DNA from: Algoriphagus boseongensis
Lineage (GTDB): Bacteria > Bacteroidota > Bacteroidia > Cytophagales > Cyclobacteriaceae
Direction of reading: 5' to 3'
DNA: 64,000 nt
Assembly (NCBI RefSeq): GCF_004362805.1
Contig: NZ_SNYF01000005.1
Location: 1,415,676-1,479,675, forward strand
Part shown: piece after piece, positions 8,747-17,485 of the stretch
How positions within the stretch are numbered: position 1 is the stretch's first letter
How the letters are laid out: each line of letters opens with the position of its first letter
Made by a program: the position numbers and the translations under genes
The notes under the pieces: generated by a model
The model's input: the letters and a program-made list of their open reading frames with translations, nothing else
Databases searched by the model: none
Told to the model about the DNA's origin: nothing

Positions 8747-9354
8747 TCGATATCTTTCAGCCAGCCTGTGATGCTGATTCTTTCTTTTTTGGTAGGCAAA
8801 ACTTCATGAGGAATTTCCCCACTCAGGAACACAACTAATCTGCCTCCCACTGGCAAAACATCCTCTACTCGCTCTGAACCATCCTCCTGAGGAAAATACA
8901 TTCGCAAAGCCCCTTCGTCTTCTTGGCTCCAAGAATCATTCAGATACAAAATCACGGTAACCACACGGTGAGGAACTTGATTAAATTGGTCTAAATGTCT
9001 AATGTAAAAAGAACCAATTGGATACCTGGCAAAATGCCCTTCGAATGACTTTAGCCCTAAGAAGCAACGCTGGTTGATCGCTTTTCTGACCTGATCTACC
9101 TTATCCCAATAAGCGGCCTGTAAGGGAGTCAACTGATCAGCTTCCATCCACAAAACCTGGTCATTCCGGATTTCTGTTCGGATCTGCTTTTTGTCTCCTG
9201 TTCCCACGGCTGCTTGACGAAATTTCCCCTCATTCAATAACCTGGTCTGTTCCTCCAAAAGAGCAACTCGAAACTCCTCCTCAATAAACCCATCAATGAC
9301 CACGTAGGAGTTGGAATATATTTCAGCACTAATTCGGTCAAGTATCTCTTCCAT
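8743..9354 (-). CDS. 2-oxoglutarate/Fe(II)-dependent oxygenase (prolyl hydroxylase-like)
   Basis: The protein has the iron triad of the 2OG-Fe(II) superfamily: His120-x-Asp122 (RHLDQF) and His183 (IPHEVLPT), with Arg192 (ERISITGW) as the 2-oxoglutarate ligand. The C-terminal part resembles the prolyl-4-hydroxylase/Tpa1 branch. I chose the ATG at 9354 (203 residues) over a GTG at 9384, because the ten extra residues show no conserved character. The substrate is unknown; it may hydroxylate a protein side chain. It has no signal peptide, so it is cytoplasmic. Confidence 0.85.
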   Translation of the reverse strand: MEEILDRISAEIYSNSYVVIDGFIEEEFRVALLEEQTRLLNEGKFRQAAVGTGDKKQIRTEIRNDQVLWMEADQLTPLQAAYWDKVDQVRKAINQRCFLGLKSFEGHFARYPIGSFYIRHLDQFNQVPHRVVTVILYLNDSWSQEDEGALRMYFPQEDGSERVEDVLPVGGRLVVFLSGEIPHEVLPTKKERISITGWLKDID

Positions 9355-9403
9355 AGATTTGGCTTTGGGCTGCAAAATAACCACTTAATTGAGCGAAAAA
9401 CCA

Positions 9404-9411
9404 TACTTTTG
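9404..9411 (+). promoter_or_regulatory. -7 element for the 253-residue unknown gene
   Basis: TACTTTTG matches TAnnTTTG exactly and lies 15 nt before the ATG at 9427, which would give a very short leader. No TTG is placed well for a -33 element. Confidence 0.4.
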
Positions 9412-9426
9412 CGGAAAGCATTCGAG

Positions 9427-10188
9427 ATGAATTCCTCAAAAATAAACTACACAGGACTTGTCCTGGAATACGACTCAGGTATTGTTCCCCCACCATACAG
9501 CCACGTTTTTCGCTTAGCCCTGGACTGGTCAAAAGGTGATCTGGAAGCGCAATTAGACTTGCATTACACAGAACGGGAAGAACTAAGTGAGGAAGAAATT
9601 CTGGATGAGGGATTCACGCTTCAGGATGATTTCAGCTATAAAGGAAAGCTAAACTCCATCTGGATCAAGCCTTTGCAGCAAATGCATGACAAGACCAAAT
9701 GGACCAATAAGGACATTGAAGAGGGAGGAATCTCGGTTACGCTAACTGAAAAAGGAAAAGACCTTGGCTTAAAAATTCCTTCCAATCAAGAGGAATGGCA
9801 ATTGATGGCTCAGGACCTAATCCAGGCGATTTATGAAACCATCAAAAAAGAAGCTCCTCTCAAGGTGAGTTACCGAAAAGTCAGCTCGGAGGATACGATT
9901 GATTGCAGTTTAACAGTTCATTTTTCAAACCGGGAAGTGATTTTTGAGAAAAATGGAAAGTCCAATCCAGTGAATTGGGAATATGCCATTCAGCTGATGA
10001 AAATGATTTTTACTCCGGACTATCACTACGAACTGGCCAAGGAAGAAGCAGGTAAAAAACGTGGTGAATACATTGAATGCGGAGATGGGTATTGGCATGA
10101 GTTGGGAAAAGGCGTGGTCAATATTGACCCTTCTTTCGATGCTGTTGGCAAAATCAAGCAAGGCTTCGAAGAGCTCCTAGGAGAATAA
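9427..10188 (+). CDS. Protein of unknown function (253 residues)
   Basis: I do not recognise this protein. It is soluble and acidic, without signal peptide, membrane segment or clear repeats. It has alternating strand/helix character: an N-terminal LVLEYDSG...YSHVFRLALDW region, an acidic helix EELSEEEILDEGF at about 45-57, and a C-terminal CGDGYWHELGKGVVN segment. The ATG at 9427 was chosen over an upstream TTG that lies inside the -7 element. It is transcribed toward the TIR gene 65 bp downstream and may be functionally linked to it, but that is only positional. Confidence 0.75.
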   Translation: MNSSKINYTGLVLEYDSGIVPPPYSHVFRLALDWSKGDLEAQLDLHYTEREELSEEEILDEGFTLQDDFSYKGKLNSIWIKPLQQMHDKTKWTNKDIEEGGISVTLTEKGKDLGLKIPSNQEEWQLMAQDLIQAIYETIKKEAPLKVSYRKVSSEDTIDCSLTVHFSNREVIFEKNGKSNPVNWEYAIQLMKMIFTPDYHYELAKEEAGKKRGEYIECGDGYWHELGKGVVNIDPSFDAVGKIKQGFEELLGE

Positions 10189-10198
10189 TTATCTCCTA

Positions 10199-10230
10199 TT
10201 GCATATAAGAGACTGATTTAATTAACTTTA
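10199..10230 (+). promoter_or_regulatory. Possible promoter of the TIR gene
   Basis: TTG at 10199-10201 and TAACTTTA at 10223-10230 are separated by 21 nt, close to the Bacteroidota TTG-N~19-TAnnTTTG arrangement, with one mismatch in the -7 box. The ATG follows at 10254. Confidence 0.35.
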
Positions 10231-10253
10231 GAGAAGGTTAAATCAGTTTTTTT

Positions 10254-11306
10254 ATGGAAAAAGATAAAATTTTTATCAGTCACAGGCATTCTGATACGCA
10301 AAGTGATTGCAGAGCGCTAAAAAGCGAACTTCAAAAGCATTTTGGAAAAGAAAACGTTTTCCTGGATATCGAGAATTTAGAACCAGGAATCAAATTTGCC
10401 GAGGCAATTGAAAAAACGCTTGCACAAAGCAAAGTTGTGTTGGTCGTGATGGGCCCGGATTGGCAAGGTCCTAAAGATGAAAATGGTATACCACGCCTAT
10501 TTCAAGAAAATGACTGGGTAAGACGTGAGGTAGCCGCTTCACTTCAAAGTCCCGGTACTCGGGTAATTCCAATTCTGCTAAAGAATATCTCTGAGCCTAA
10601 AGCTTCAGACCTACCGGATGATTTAAAACCTTTGGCCGAACTACAAGCCACGGAGATTAATATTAAGCGCTGGGATTACGATGTTGAGCAATTGATCAAG
10701 TTCCTAGAGAAAATTGTTCCTAGAAAACCAAACCCAATCCATGAAAGTGGATCTACTTCCAGAAGAGTTATTCCTCCTCCCCCTCCAAAAAGCTGGTTAG
10801 CTAAAAACTACCTCTGGGTCCTAGGTGGGGTGGTTGCTTTGTTTGTTATTATTGGTATAGCTGGGACAGAACCCACAACTTATCCTATTGATGACGAGGT
10901 CATTGGGGGTGATTATGAAAAAGACTCTGAAAATGGAAATTCAGGCAATCCCAATATTTCTGGGAACCCTCAGCAAAACAATCCTCCAGCCACAAATCAA
11001 AAGTCCATTATTCATGACTTATCCGGAAGATGGGTCTTACAGGATATTGAGGGAAATCAATCCACTTTAGTTTTCACTCAGAATGGAAATACTTTTGAGT
11101 TTTTGGAATACAACATTTTAAATAATCAAATTGGAAAAGGATCTGGGGTAATCGATGGGAACAATTGGACAGCGGACTATTACAATACCATGTTTAATAT
11201 AGGCGGAAAATTATCCATGGCTACGTCCAATTCGGGTTCGAGTTGGGAAGGCTTAGTAATCGTTCCTGAAGTCGCCTCCACCCAAATTTCCCTTACGCGA
11301 AATTAA
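10254..11306 (+). CDS. Membrane-anchored TIR-domain protein with beta-rich C-terminal domain
   Basis: Residues 1-152 form a TIR_2-type domain: KIFISHRHSD, the ENVFLDIENLEPGIKFAEAI segment with Glu50 and Glu53 as candidate NADase catalytic glutamates, VVLVVMGPDWQ, and WVRREVAASLQ. A basic/proline linker (PPPPPKSW) leads to one transmembrane helix at 184-204, then an acidic Asn/Gly/Pro-rich spacer. Residues 255-350 look like a small lipocalin-like beta domain (LSGRWVLQDIEGNQSTLVF). The charge pattern predicts TIR inside and the beta domain in the periplasm. TIR domains in bacteria often act in defence or NAD metabolism; this one's role is unknown. Its stop overlaps the convergent repressor's stop. 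Confidence 0.85.
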   Translation: MEKDKIFISHRHSDTQSDCRALKSELQKHFGKENVFLDIENLEPGIKFAEAIEKTLAQSKVVLVVMGPDWQGPKDENGIPRLFQENDWVRREVAASLQSPGTRVIPILLKNISEPKASDLPDDLKPLAELQATEINIKRWDYDVEQLIKFLEKIVPRKPNPIHESGSTSRRVIPPPPPKSWLAKNYLWVLGGVVALFVIIGIAGTEPTTYPIDDEVIGGDYEKDSENGNSGNPNISGNPQQNNPPATNQKSIIHDLSGRWVLQDIEGNQSTLVFTQNGNTFEFLEYNILNNQIGKGSGVIDGNNWTADYYNTMFNIGGKLSMATSNSGSSWEGLVIVPEVASTQISLTRN

Positions 11307-12076
11307 CTTTTAATCCTTCTCAAGTCCGATTGGATATCCCGAATCATATCCCCTAGGTCTTCCAGGCTTAGGGGTTTCTTTTTGTCCCCAGGGTTAGGAA
11401 AATCAGTACTGATAAAAGCTTTTGCCTCCCAGATTTCTAGTACATCTTCCCCTCTCACCTCATAGGGCTTGTATTGATCATTATCGGAAACCAGGAACAA
11501 TTTCCCGTTTTCAGCCAAATAGTTAAACACCCGCTTGTAAACCACCCCTTCGGTTTGAGTAACCAAAACATAGGTTTGACCACTTTTGATTTGCTTCAAT
11601 TGATCCACATAAGCTCCAACTACGATAGTTCCCGGAACCAAGGGAAGCATGGAATCACCTGCCAGTTCGAAGGCTCGGTAAGTTGCTTGCCTGGATAAAT
11701 TTGGGAGATGAAACTGAGGCAATGACTCCATAAACTCAGGATCAGCAAATCCATTGAGATATCCAGCCGAGGCTTTTTGTGCCACCAGAGTTATATTTTC
11801 CTTATCATTAGCATCTGCAGCTATGGTAAGAATCTGCATGCCCCGCTTTTGAAGAACTCTCCTACCCTTCATTTCGATGTCATGCTCGATCAACTCTTCA
11901 ATACCAACCTCCAGCAAGTCACAAATTTTTTGAAGTGTAGCCAACTTGGGCTCAGATCTTCCATCTTCATAGGCAGAGATCATGGTGCGCTGCACGTCCA
12001 ATTGATCTGCCAAATCATTTTGAGTAATTCCCTTTTGCTTTCGCAAAAAACGGAGGTTTGAAGCCAAGTAACTCAT
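11303..12076 (-). CDS. XRE/S24 LexA-like self-cleaving repressor
   Basis: Residues 8-60 form an XRE helix-turn-helix (LRKQKGITQNDLADQL...). The C-terminal half is an S24/LexA peptidase: likely cleavage site Ala104-Gly105 (KASAGYL), nucleophile Ser142 in LAGDSMLPL, and general base Lys181 in GVVYKRVFN. The spacings (38 and 39 residues) are close to LexA (35 and 37), so autocleavage after a RecA-type signal is plausible. It is not classical LexA, whose DNA-binding domain is different. Its start overlaps the preceding 85-residue gene by 4 nt. No phage genes are nearby. Confidence 0.9.
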   Translation of the reverse strand: MSYLASNLRFLRKQKGITQNDLADQLDVQRTMISAYEDGRSEPKLATLQKICDLLEVGIEELIEHDIEMKGRRVLQKRGMQILTIAADANDKENITLVAQKASAGYLNGFADPEFMESLPQFHLPNLSRQATYRAFELAGDSMLPLVPGTIVVGAYVDQLKQIKSGQTYVLVTQTEGVVYKRVFNYLAENGKLFLVSDNDQYKPYEVRGEDVLEIWEAKAFISTDFPNPGDKKKPLSLEDLGDMIRDIQSDLRRIKS

Positions 12077-12330
12077 GCTGAAAACAGGTAAAATTTATGA
12101 TCTTCTTCCGCTGGTGGTAAAGGAAAAAATGGATTGAGATTCATCAATTCCTCTTTTCTTCTCTCCAATCGATTTTTAATCTCATCGATAATTTCTCCAA
12201 CTGGTTTTGGCTCGGTCACCAAAAGATATCCGTATTGAGGTCTGGTCTCATCTTCAATAAAAAACTTCACTTGGCAATTACCCGACGCTAAAGTTTTTGT
12301 GGTGATGCTGATTTTGTCTTGTGTTTCCAT
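12073..12330 (-). CDS. Small unknown protein upstream of the S24 repressor
   Basis: This 85-residue protein is not recognised. It has a beta-rich N-terminal half (ISITTKTLASGNCQVKFFIED), then VGEIIDEIKNRLERRKEEL, a charged helix at about 48-62, and a proline-rich tail (NPFFPLPPAEED). It has no signal peptide. The 4-nt overlap with the repressor start indicates one operon, so it may modulate the repressor or simply be co-expressed. The upstream region carries a minus-strand -7 element and AACAT words. Confidence 0.65.
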   Translation of the reverse strand: METQDKISITTKTLASGNCQVKFFIEDETRPQYGYLLVTEPKPVGEIIDEIKNRLERRKEELMNLNPFFPLPPAEEDHKFYLFSA

Positions 12331-12362
12331 AACTGCTTATCCTTACGGACACTAAGTTATAA

Positions 12363-12427
12363 ATGTTACTTTTATAAACATCTATTTGACACAAAAATAA
12401 ACATTTTATTCTGACGAGTATTGTCAA
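12363..12427 (-). promoter_or_regulatory. Promoter/operator of the S24 repressor operon
   Basis: On the minus strand TATTTTTG (plus-strand 12392-12399) is an exact TAnnTTTG element 62 nt upstream of the 12330 start, with a TTG (12425-12427) 25 nt further upstream, which is slightly long. ATGTT (12363-12367) and AACAT (12377-12381, 12400-12404) words surround it and could be repressor half-sites. The remaining DNA up to 12644 is the leader of the plus-strand receptor gene; I see no gene in it. Confidence 0.4.
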
Positions 12428-12644
12428 AAAATATTTTCAAGTGGTAAATGACTATTTTTCAGGACACTACATGATAGTTCTGGCTTTTTTCCACGAAAGG
12501 TTGCTGTTCATTTGCTCTATTGACCGCTCAGCCAATTCTAGCCAAAAAAGTAAACCCAAGCTGGGTTATTTTGTATTTATAAGTGTATTGCCCTTGTATT
12601 CGATCAAGGGAAAACAAGAAATACATAGCGTATCTACCAAACCA

Positions 12645-15401
12645 ATGAAATATTTTCTACCTATTCTTTTTCTTTTTGGAAGCGTTAATCTGGCATTTTC
12701 CCAAACTTATACCGTAAAAGGAAATGTTCATGAATATGGAAAACAGGACGCTATTCCTTATGCTAATATTCTTTTGCTGGCCGTCACCGACTCCTCTCAG
12801 GTAGCCGGCACTATCTCTGATTTGGATGGTGAATTTGAACTGACAGGAGTTCGAGACGGGGATTACCTTTTCAAAATCCAATACCTGGGTTACCAAAATT
12901 ACTTCAGGCTTCTCAGGGTGAATTCCAATTTGGATTTAGGGACAATTAGTCTCAGAGAGGAAGCTACAGCTTTGAATGAGGTAGTCGTTGCTGCGAGAAG
13001 ATCCACAGGAAATCAACGAAGTGATACTACCATGTACAATGCGGATGCTTTCAAAACCATGAAAGATGCAAGTGCTCAGGTATTGATTGAAAAATTGCCC
13101 GGTGTGGTCTCAGAAAATGGAATTCTTCAGGCTCAAGGGGAAAATATCGCCCAAATCTTAGTGGACGGCAAGCCATTTTTCGGAACTGACGTACGAGCTG
13201 CCTTGCAAAATCTTCCTGCAGAGGTCATTCAAAGCATCGAGATATTTGATCAAAAAAGCGAAAAAGCCCAACTCAGTGGTTTTGATGATGGGGAGCGATT
13301 AAAAACCATCAATATCATCACCAAACCCAATCGAAGAAAAGGAGAATTTGGAAAAACTACAGTGGGATATGGTACGGATGATCGATATCTTGTGGGGGCA
13401 AGCATCAATGCCTTTGATGAAGATCAGCGAATTACTTTCACAGGCTTGGCCAACAATGTTAACCTATTGAATTATTCAAGTGACGCCAATGCCCAAGCGG
13501 ATGGGCGTCCTCAAGAGGGAATTGTGACTACCAATATCCTCGGACTAAACTATACTGATCTTTGGGGAGAAAAAATGAAAGTCTCCGGAAGCTATACCTT
13601 TTCCAATCGGGAAAATGTCGGGATTGTGACCCGATTTAGAGATTTTGTCACGACTGACAACTCAAATCAGGAATATTCTGAAACTTCCAGGGATGTACGT
13701 GTAAACAATGAACATCAGGCGGATTTAAGATTGGACTACAATCCGGATTCTAAAAACAGGATTCTTTATATACCAAGGTTCACGGCCAGATTTGAAACAG
13801 AAAATTCAGGATTTTTCGGTGAGACAACCGATGGCTTTACGCCTATCAACCAAGTAGAAAACGTAAAAACCGGAAACTACGAAGAGTTTGATTTCTTCAA
13901 TAGACTTCTCTATAGCCATAAATTTGATAAACCCGGTAGAACAGTAACACTTAGAACCATTTACCATAGAGGTTGGGATAATGACCTTAGTGATCGCGTG
14001 GCTCGAAATACATATTTTGAAGAGGATGGTGAGCGAAATGAGCTGATCAACCAAAGAACCACTAGAGCAAGGGTTGGCAACCGCTGGGAAACCGGAATTT
14101 CATTTACAGAGGCTTTAGGTGAAAAGAGCCAAATAGAAATAGAATACGAAATAGGAAACAGGGACAACAATTCAGAACAGCTGATTTTTGATGTGGAAGG
14201 AGGAGATTTCAATTCTGGAAATATGGCTTTGGATACAGCTCTAAGTAACACTTTCCAAAGCGACTACCTTACTCAGGAGTTTGAATTAGGCTATCAATTC
14301 AAAAATGACAAGCTAAGAATGCAGACCGAAGTCCAATATCAGGATGCCAAATTGGACAACAAGCAGGAATTCCCTCAGCCATTCGACTTGGAAAGACGAT
14401 TCTCAGCTGTCCTTCCTACGCTTCGTATGGAGTATAAATTCAGTCCTAACACCAATATCCAGTTTGACTACGATACCCGGACTAATGAGCCTCAAATCCG
14501 ACAACTTCAACCGGTAATTGACAATTCGAATCCTTTGCAACTTAGAACAGGAAATCCTGATTTGAATCAAGCTTACAACCATCAGTTTAGAGTCAGATTC
14601 AGAAGTCAAAATCCTGATTCAGATAAAAGCTGGTTTCTTTTTGCCCAATCTAGCCTCATAAACAATTACATCAGCAACAGTACTTTTATTGCAAGCGAAC
14701 CCACCGAAATCCAGGATGGAATCATTTTGGAAAAGGGATCTCAGCTGAATAAACCCGTGAATTTGGATGGATACTGGGATATGCGTTCCTGGCTGAGTTA
14801 TGGGATGCCTTTGGACTTTATTAAATCCAAACTCAATATCAACGCTGGTTTAGGTGTGAGCAAAAGACCTGGGCAGGTCAATGATCAAATCGGATTCAAC
14901 AATTCCCAAAGATTAAGCACTGGATTTTCGATCAACAGCAGCATCAGCGATCAGATTGATTTCAATATTTGGTCTCGATCCTCCTTTAACAATGTGGAGA
15001 ATACACTTAATGCAAACCTCAACAATAGATTTTTCCAGCAGCGATTCAGTGTGAATTTCAACTGGATCATTTGGGAAGGATTTATTTATAGACTTGACTT
15101 AAACCATCAGATCAATTCCGGTTTGAGCGAAGGCTTCGATAACAGTTTCTCCTTGGTCAATATGAGTTTGGGTAAAAAGATATTTGCCAACCAAAGAGGC
15201 GAGATCAGCATCATGGTTTATGACCTATTGAAGCAAAATGCCAATGTGCGAAGAAATATCACCGAGACTTTCATTGAGGACATCCAAACCAATGTGCTTC
15301 AGCAATACTTTATGATTTCCTTTACGTATAACCTCAGAAGATTCAGTAAAGGAATGGACGAAGATTCCTACAATGAGATGTATCAAGATCAGGAAAACTG
15401 A
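12645..15401 (+). CDS. TonB-dependent-receptor-like outer-membrane beta-barrel protein
   Basis: The 918-residue protein begins with a signal peptide (KYFLPILFLFGSVNLAFSQ). A carboxypeptidase-regulatory-like beta-sandwich follows at about 24-105, then a plug-like domain (AQVLIEKLPGVVSENGILQAQG, DGKPFFGTD), and a long barrel of the OMP_b-brl_3 type with alternating aromatic strands. A GTG upstream at 12441 would add 68 residues before the signal peptide, so I rejected it in favour of the ATG at 12645. No SusD partner is adjacent, so the ligand is unknown. A strong terminator follows. Confidence 0.88.
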   Translation: MKYFLPILFLFGSVNLAFSQTYTVKGNVHEYGKQDAIPYANILLLAVTDSSQVAGTISDLDGEFELTGVRDGDYLFKIQYLGYQNYFRLLRVNSNLDLGTISLREEATALNEVVVAARRSTGNQRSDTTMYNADAFKTMKDASAQVLIEKLPGVVSENGILQAQGENIAQILVDGKPFFGTDVRAALQNLPAEVIQSIEIFDQKSEKAQLSGFDDGERLKTINIITKPNRRKGEFGKTTVGYGTDDRYLVGASINAFDEDQRITFTGLANNVNLLNYSSDANAQADGRPQEGIVTTNILGLNYTDLWGEKMKVSGSYTFSNRENVGIVTRFRDFVTTDNSNQEYSETSRDVRVNNEHQADLRLDYNPDSKNRILYIPRFTARFETENSGFFGETTDGFTPINQVENVKTGNYEEFDFFNRLLYSHKFDKPGRTVTLRTIYHRGWDNDLSDRVARNTYFEEDGERNELINQRTTRARVGNRWETGISFTEALGEKSQIEIEYEIGNRDNNSEQLIFDVEGGDFNSGNMALDTALSNTFQSDYLTQEFELGYQFKNDKLRMQTEVQYQDAKLDNKQEFPQPFDLERRFSAVLPTLRMEYKFSPNTNIQFDYDTRTNEPQIRQLQPVIDNSNPLQLRTGNPDLNQAYNHQFRVRFRSQNPDSDKSWFLFAQSSLINNYISNSTFIASEPTEIQDGIILEKGSQLNKPVNLDGYWDMRSWLSYGMPLDFIKSKLNINAGLGVSKRPGQVNDQIGFNNSQRLSTGFSINSSISDQIDFNIWSRSSFNNVENTLNANLNNRFFQQRFSVNFNWIIWEGFIYRLDLNHQINSGLSEGFDNSFSLVNMSLGKKIFANQRGEISIMVYDLLKQNANVRRNITETFIEDIQTNVLQQYFMISFTYNLRRFSKGMDEDSYNEMYQDQEN

Positions 15402-15420
15402 AATGACAAAAGCCACTGGA

Positions 15421-15447
15421 AGCCTCAATTTTTGAGGCTTTTTTTTA
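15421..15447 (+). terminator. Intrinsic terminator after the outer-membrane receptor
   Basis: AGCCTCAA (15421-15428) pairs with TTGAGGCT (15432-15439), followed by a long T-run. Confidence 0.9.
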
Positions 15448-15577
15448 TTTTTATTCTGGTCGATCGCAAAGAGATTTTTTCAAATAACCTTATCTTAATC
15501 CTGAATTATTCATTGGTAAATCATGAATTCACCAAAGAATTTCTCCCCGACCCTATCCCTTTCTAATCTTTAAAAAA

Positions 15578-17485
15578 ATGCCCAGCAAGCGTTTGATTTC
15601 CAGAGTCATTTTGGCTTTCTTTTTTTTGTTGATGGGAAAAAACACCGCCGCCCAGGATTTAAAAAAGACTCTCCAAAAAGGAGTCATGTCAGCCGATTCA
15701 AGTGTCTATTTCTTTTCAGCTGCAAAATCCCTTGTCAAAAACCCCGCGGATCAGGCTGATTTTGACTTTGCGAAAAACGCCTTTTTTTCAGATCATGGAA
15801 TACTGGATAGTTGCATTTACTATGGAGAGAAGGCCCTTACCTATTTCGAAAAAGTACATGACCTGAACAAAATGATCTATGTCCGTCACAATATGGGCAA
15901 AGCCTACCGCAGTGCCGGAGATTACGAACAAGCAATTCAGATTTCCTTTGAGGCACTTCCCTTGGCGGAAGAATTAAAAAGTCTATCCTGGCAGGGTTGG
16001 TTGCTACAGGGAATTTCCAACAATTACCACGACTTCTCAGGATATGAAAAGGGAGTTTATTATGGCAAAAAAGCCTATGAGATTCTCCTTCAAAACCAGG
16101 AAAATGACCCCATGAGTGTGGTACTCGCATTGAATTCCATTGCAATCAACTATGACGACTGGGGCAAATACGACAGCGCACTCTTTTTCCACTCCAAAGT
16201 GATGGAGCTAAAAAGTTCTCTCGATACGCTTCAAATTGGCTTTACTTACAACAACATCGGGAATACGCTGATCAAACTCAATCGACTCGAGGAAGCCAAA
16301 CCCTGGATCCAAACAGCCATCAAAATCAGTGAGATCAACTCAGAGTCCGGGATTTCGGAAGATTATGATCTGGCCACTTATTACACCAACCTAGGAAGGA
16401 TCAACACCAAAACAGGCAATCTCAAAGAGGCCGGAGAGGCATTGACCAAAGGAAAATTCTACTCGTTCCGAAGTCAAAGTCAGGAAAAAATCGGCGACAA
16501 TTATGAGGCGCTTTATGAGTTTTTCAAAAATTCCCAACGCCCAGATTCTGCTCTTTTTTACCACGAACTCCTCACCCAAATCAACGACAGCATTTTCAAT
16601 GAGAAAAATGCCCAGCTGATTACCGAGACCGAAACTAAATACCAGGTCGCAGAAAAGGAGCGGATTTTGGCAGAGGAAAAACTCAAAAACCAACGGATCA
16701 CGTTTGGCGCTGCGGCTTTGGGAATCTTTCTGTTGGCTTCCATCGGGATTGGCTTTTTAACTGTCAAGCAGCAAAAACTTAAAAACCATCAGCAGCAACA
16801 GGAGATTGAATTCCAAAAAATCAAAGCTCAGGTAGATATCCAAAACCGGCTTCAGGAGCAGCGATTTACAATTTCCAGAGATTTACACGACAACATCGGC
16901 GTACAACTCACATTCATCATTCTATCTGTCGATCAGCTGAAAAAAAGCCTTCAACCGCTCAGTGAGAGGGCCGTCAACAGCTTGGATTCGATCAAGTCCT
17001 TTACCCAATCTACCATCATCGAACTACGGGATACCATTTGGGCCATGAACAAACCCAAAATGAACTTCGCCGATTTGAAGGAACGATTGTGGGGTTTTAT
17101 CGAAAAGGCCAAATATTCAGAAACAATCGCCTTCAGCTTTGAAATGGATGAAGCATTGGAGGAACAGAAGCTGAGTTCCTTTGAGGGAATCACCATCTAC
17201 CGGATCATTCAGGAAGGCGTTCACAATGGTTTCAAGCATGCCGAGGCTGGCAATATCACCATTTGCCTTCGAAAAAAAGGAAACGATGGACTGGAAATTC
17301 TGATCGAAGATGACGGAAAAGGCTTTTCCTTGGAAGAGGCCGAATATGGAAACGGGATATTAAATCTCAGGAAGCGTGTTTCGGATTTGAGGGGAAAAAT
17401 AGATATTGAATCCACGATCCAAAAAGGCACCAAAATCAGGATTGACTTACCCGAAAACTTCCATGATTCGACTCGGAATAGCTGA
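15578..17485 (+). CDS. TPR sensor histidine kinase (HisKA_3 type)
   Basis: A signal peptide (residues 1-25) leads to a periplasmic array of tetratricopeptide-like repeats at about 60-350. One transmembrane helix follows at 375-396, with coiled-coil flanks. The cytoplasmic part has the NarL/DesK-type phosphoacceptor His437 (ISRDLHDNIG) and an HATPase_c domain with EDDGKGF and GNGILNLRKRV. It lacks a canonical ligand-binding domain, so the TPRs probably sense a protein or peptide. The gene overlaps the response regulator start by 23 nt, so the pair forms a two-component system. Confidence 0.93.
   Translation: MPSKRLISRVILAFFFLLMGKNTAAQDLKKTLQKGVMSADSSVYFFSAAKSLVKNPADQADFDFAKNAFFSDHGILDSCIYYGEKALTYFEKVHDLNKMIYVRHNMGKAYRSAGDYEQAIQISFEALPLAEELKSLSWQGWLLQGISNNYHDFSGYEKGVYYGKKAYEILLQNQENDPMSVVLALNSIAINYDDWGKYDSALFFHSKVMELKSSLDTLQIGFTYNNIGNTLIKLNRLEEAKPWIQTAIKISEINSESGISEDYDLATYYTNLGRINTKTGNLKEAGEALTKGKFYSFRSQSQEKIGDNYEALYEFFKNSQRPDSALFYHELLTQINDSIFNEKNAQLITETETKYQVAEKERILAEEKLKNQRITFGAAALGIFLLASIGIGFLTVKQQKLKNHQQQQEIEFQKIKAQVDIQNRLQEQRFTISRDLHDNIGVQLTFIILSVDQLKKSLQPLSERAVNSLDSIKSFTQSTIIELRDTIWAMNKPKMNFADLKERLWGFIEKAKYSETIAFSFEMDEALEEQKLSSFEGITIYRIIQEGVHNGFKHAEAGNITICLRKKGNDGLEILIEDDGKGFSLEEAEYGNGILNLRKRVSDLRGKIDIESTIQKGTKIRIDLPENFHDSTRNS

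Noticed and set aside
11303..12330. Prophage remnant suggested by the S24 repressor
   Set aside because: There is no integrase, excisionase, terminase, structural gene or attachment-site repeat nearby.
12441..12644. GTG-initiated N-terminal extension of the outer-membrane receptor
   Set aside because: It would place 68 residues before a clear signal peptide that starts at the ATG at 12645.
15837..16145. Long minus-strand frame inside the histidine kinase gene
   Set aside because: It is antisense to clear TPR coding sequence and its translation resembles no protein family.
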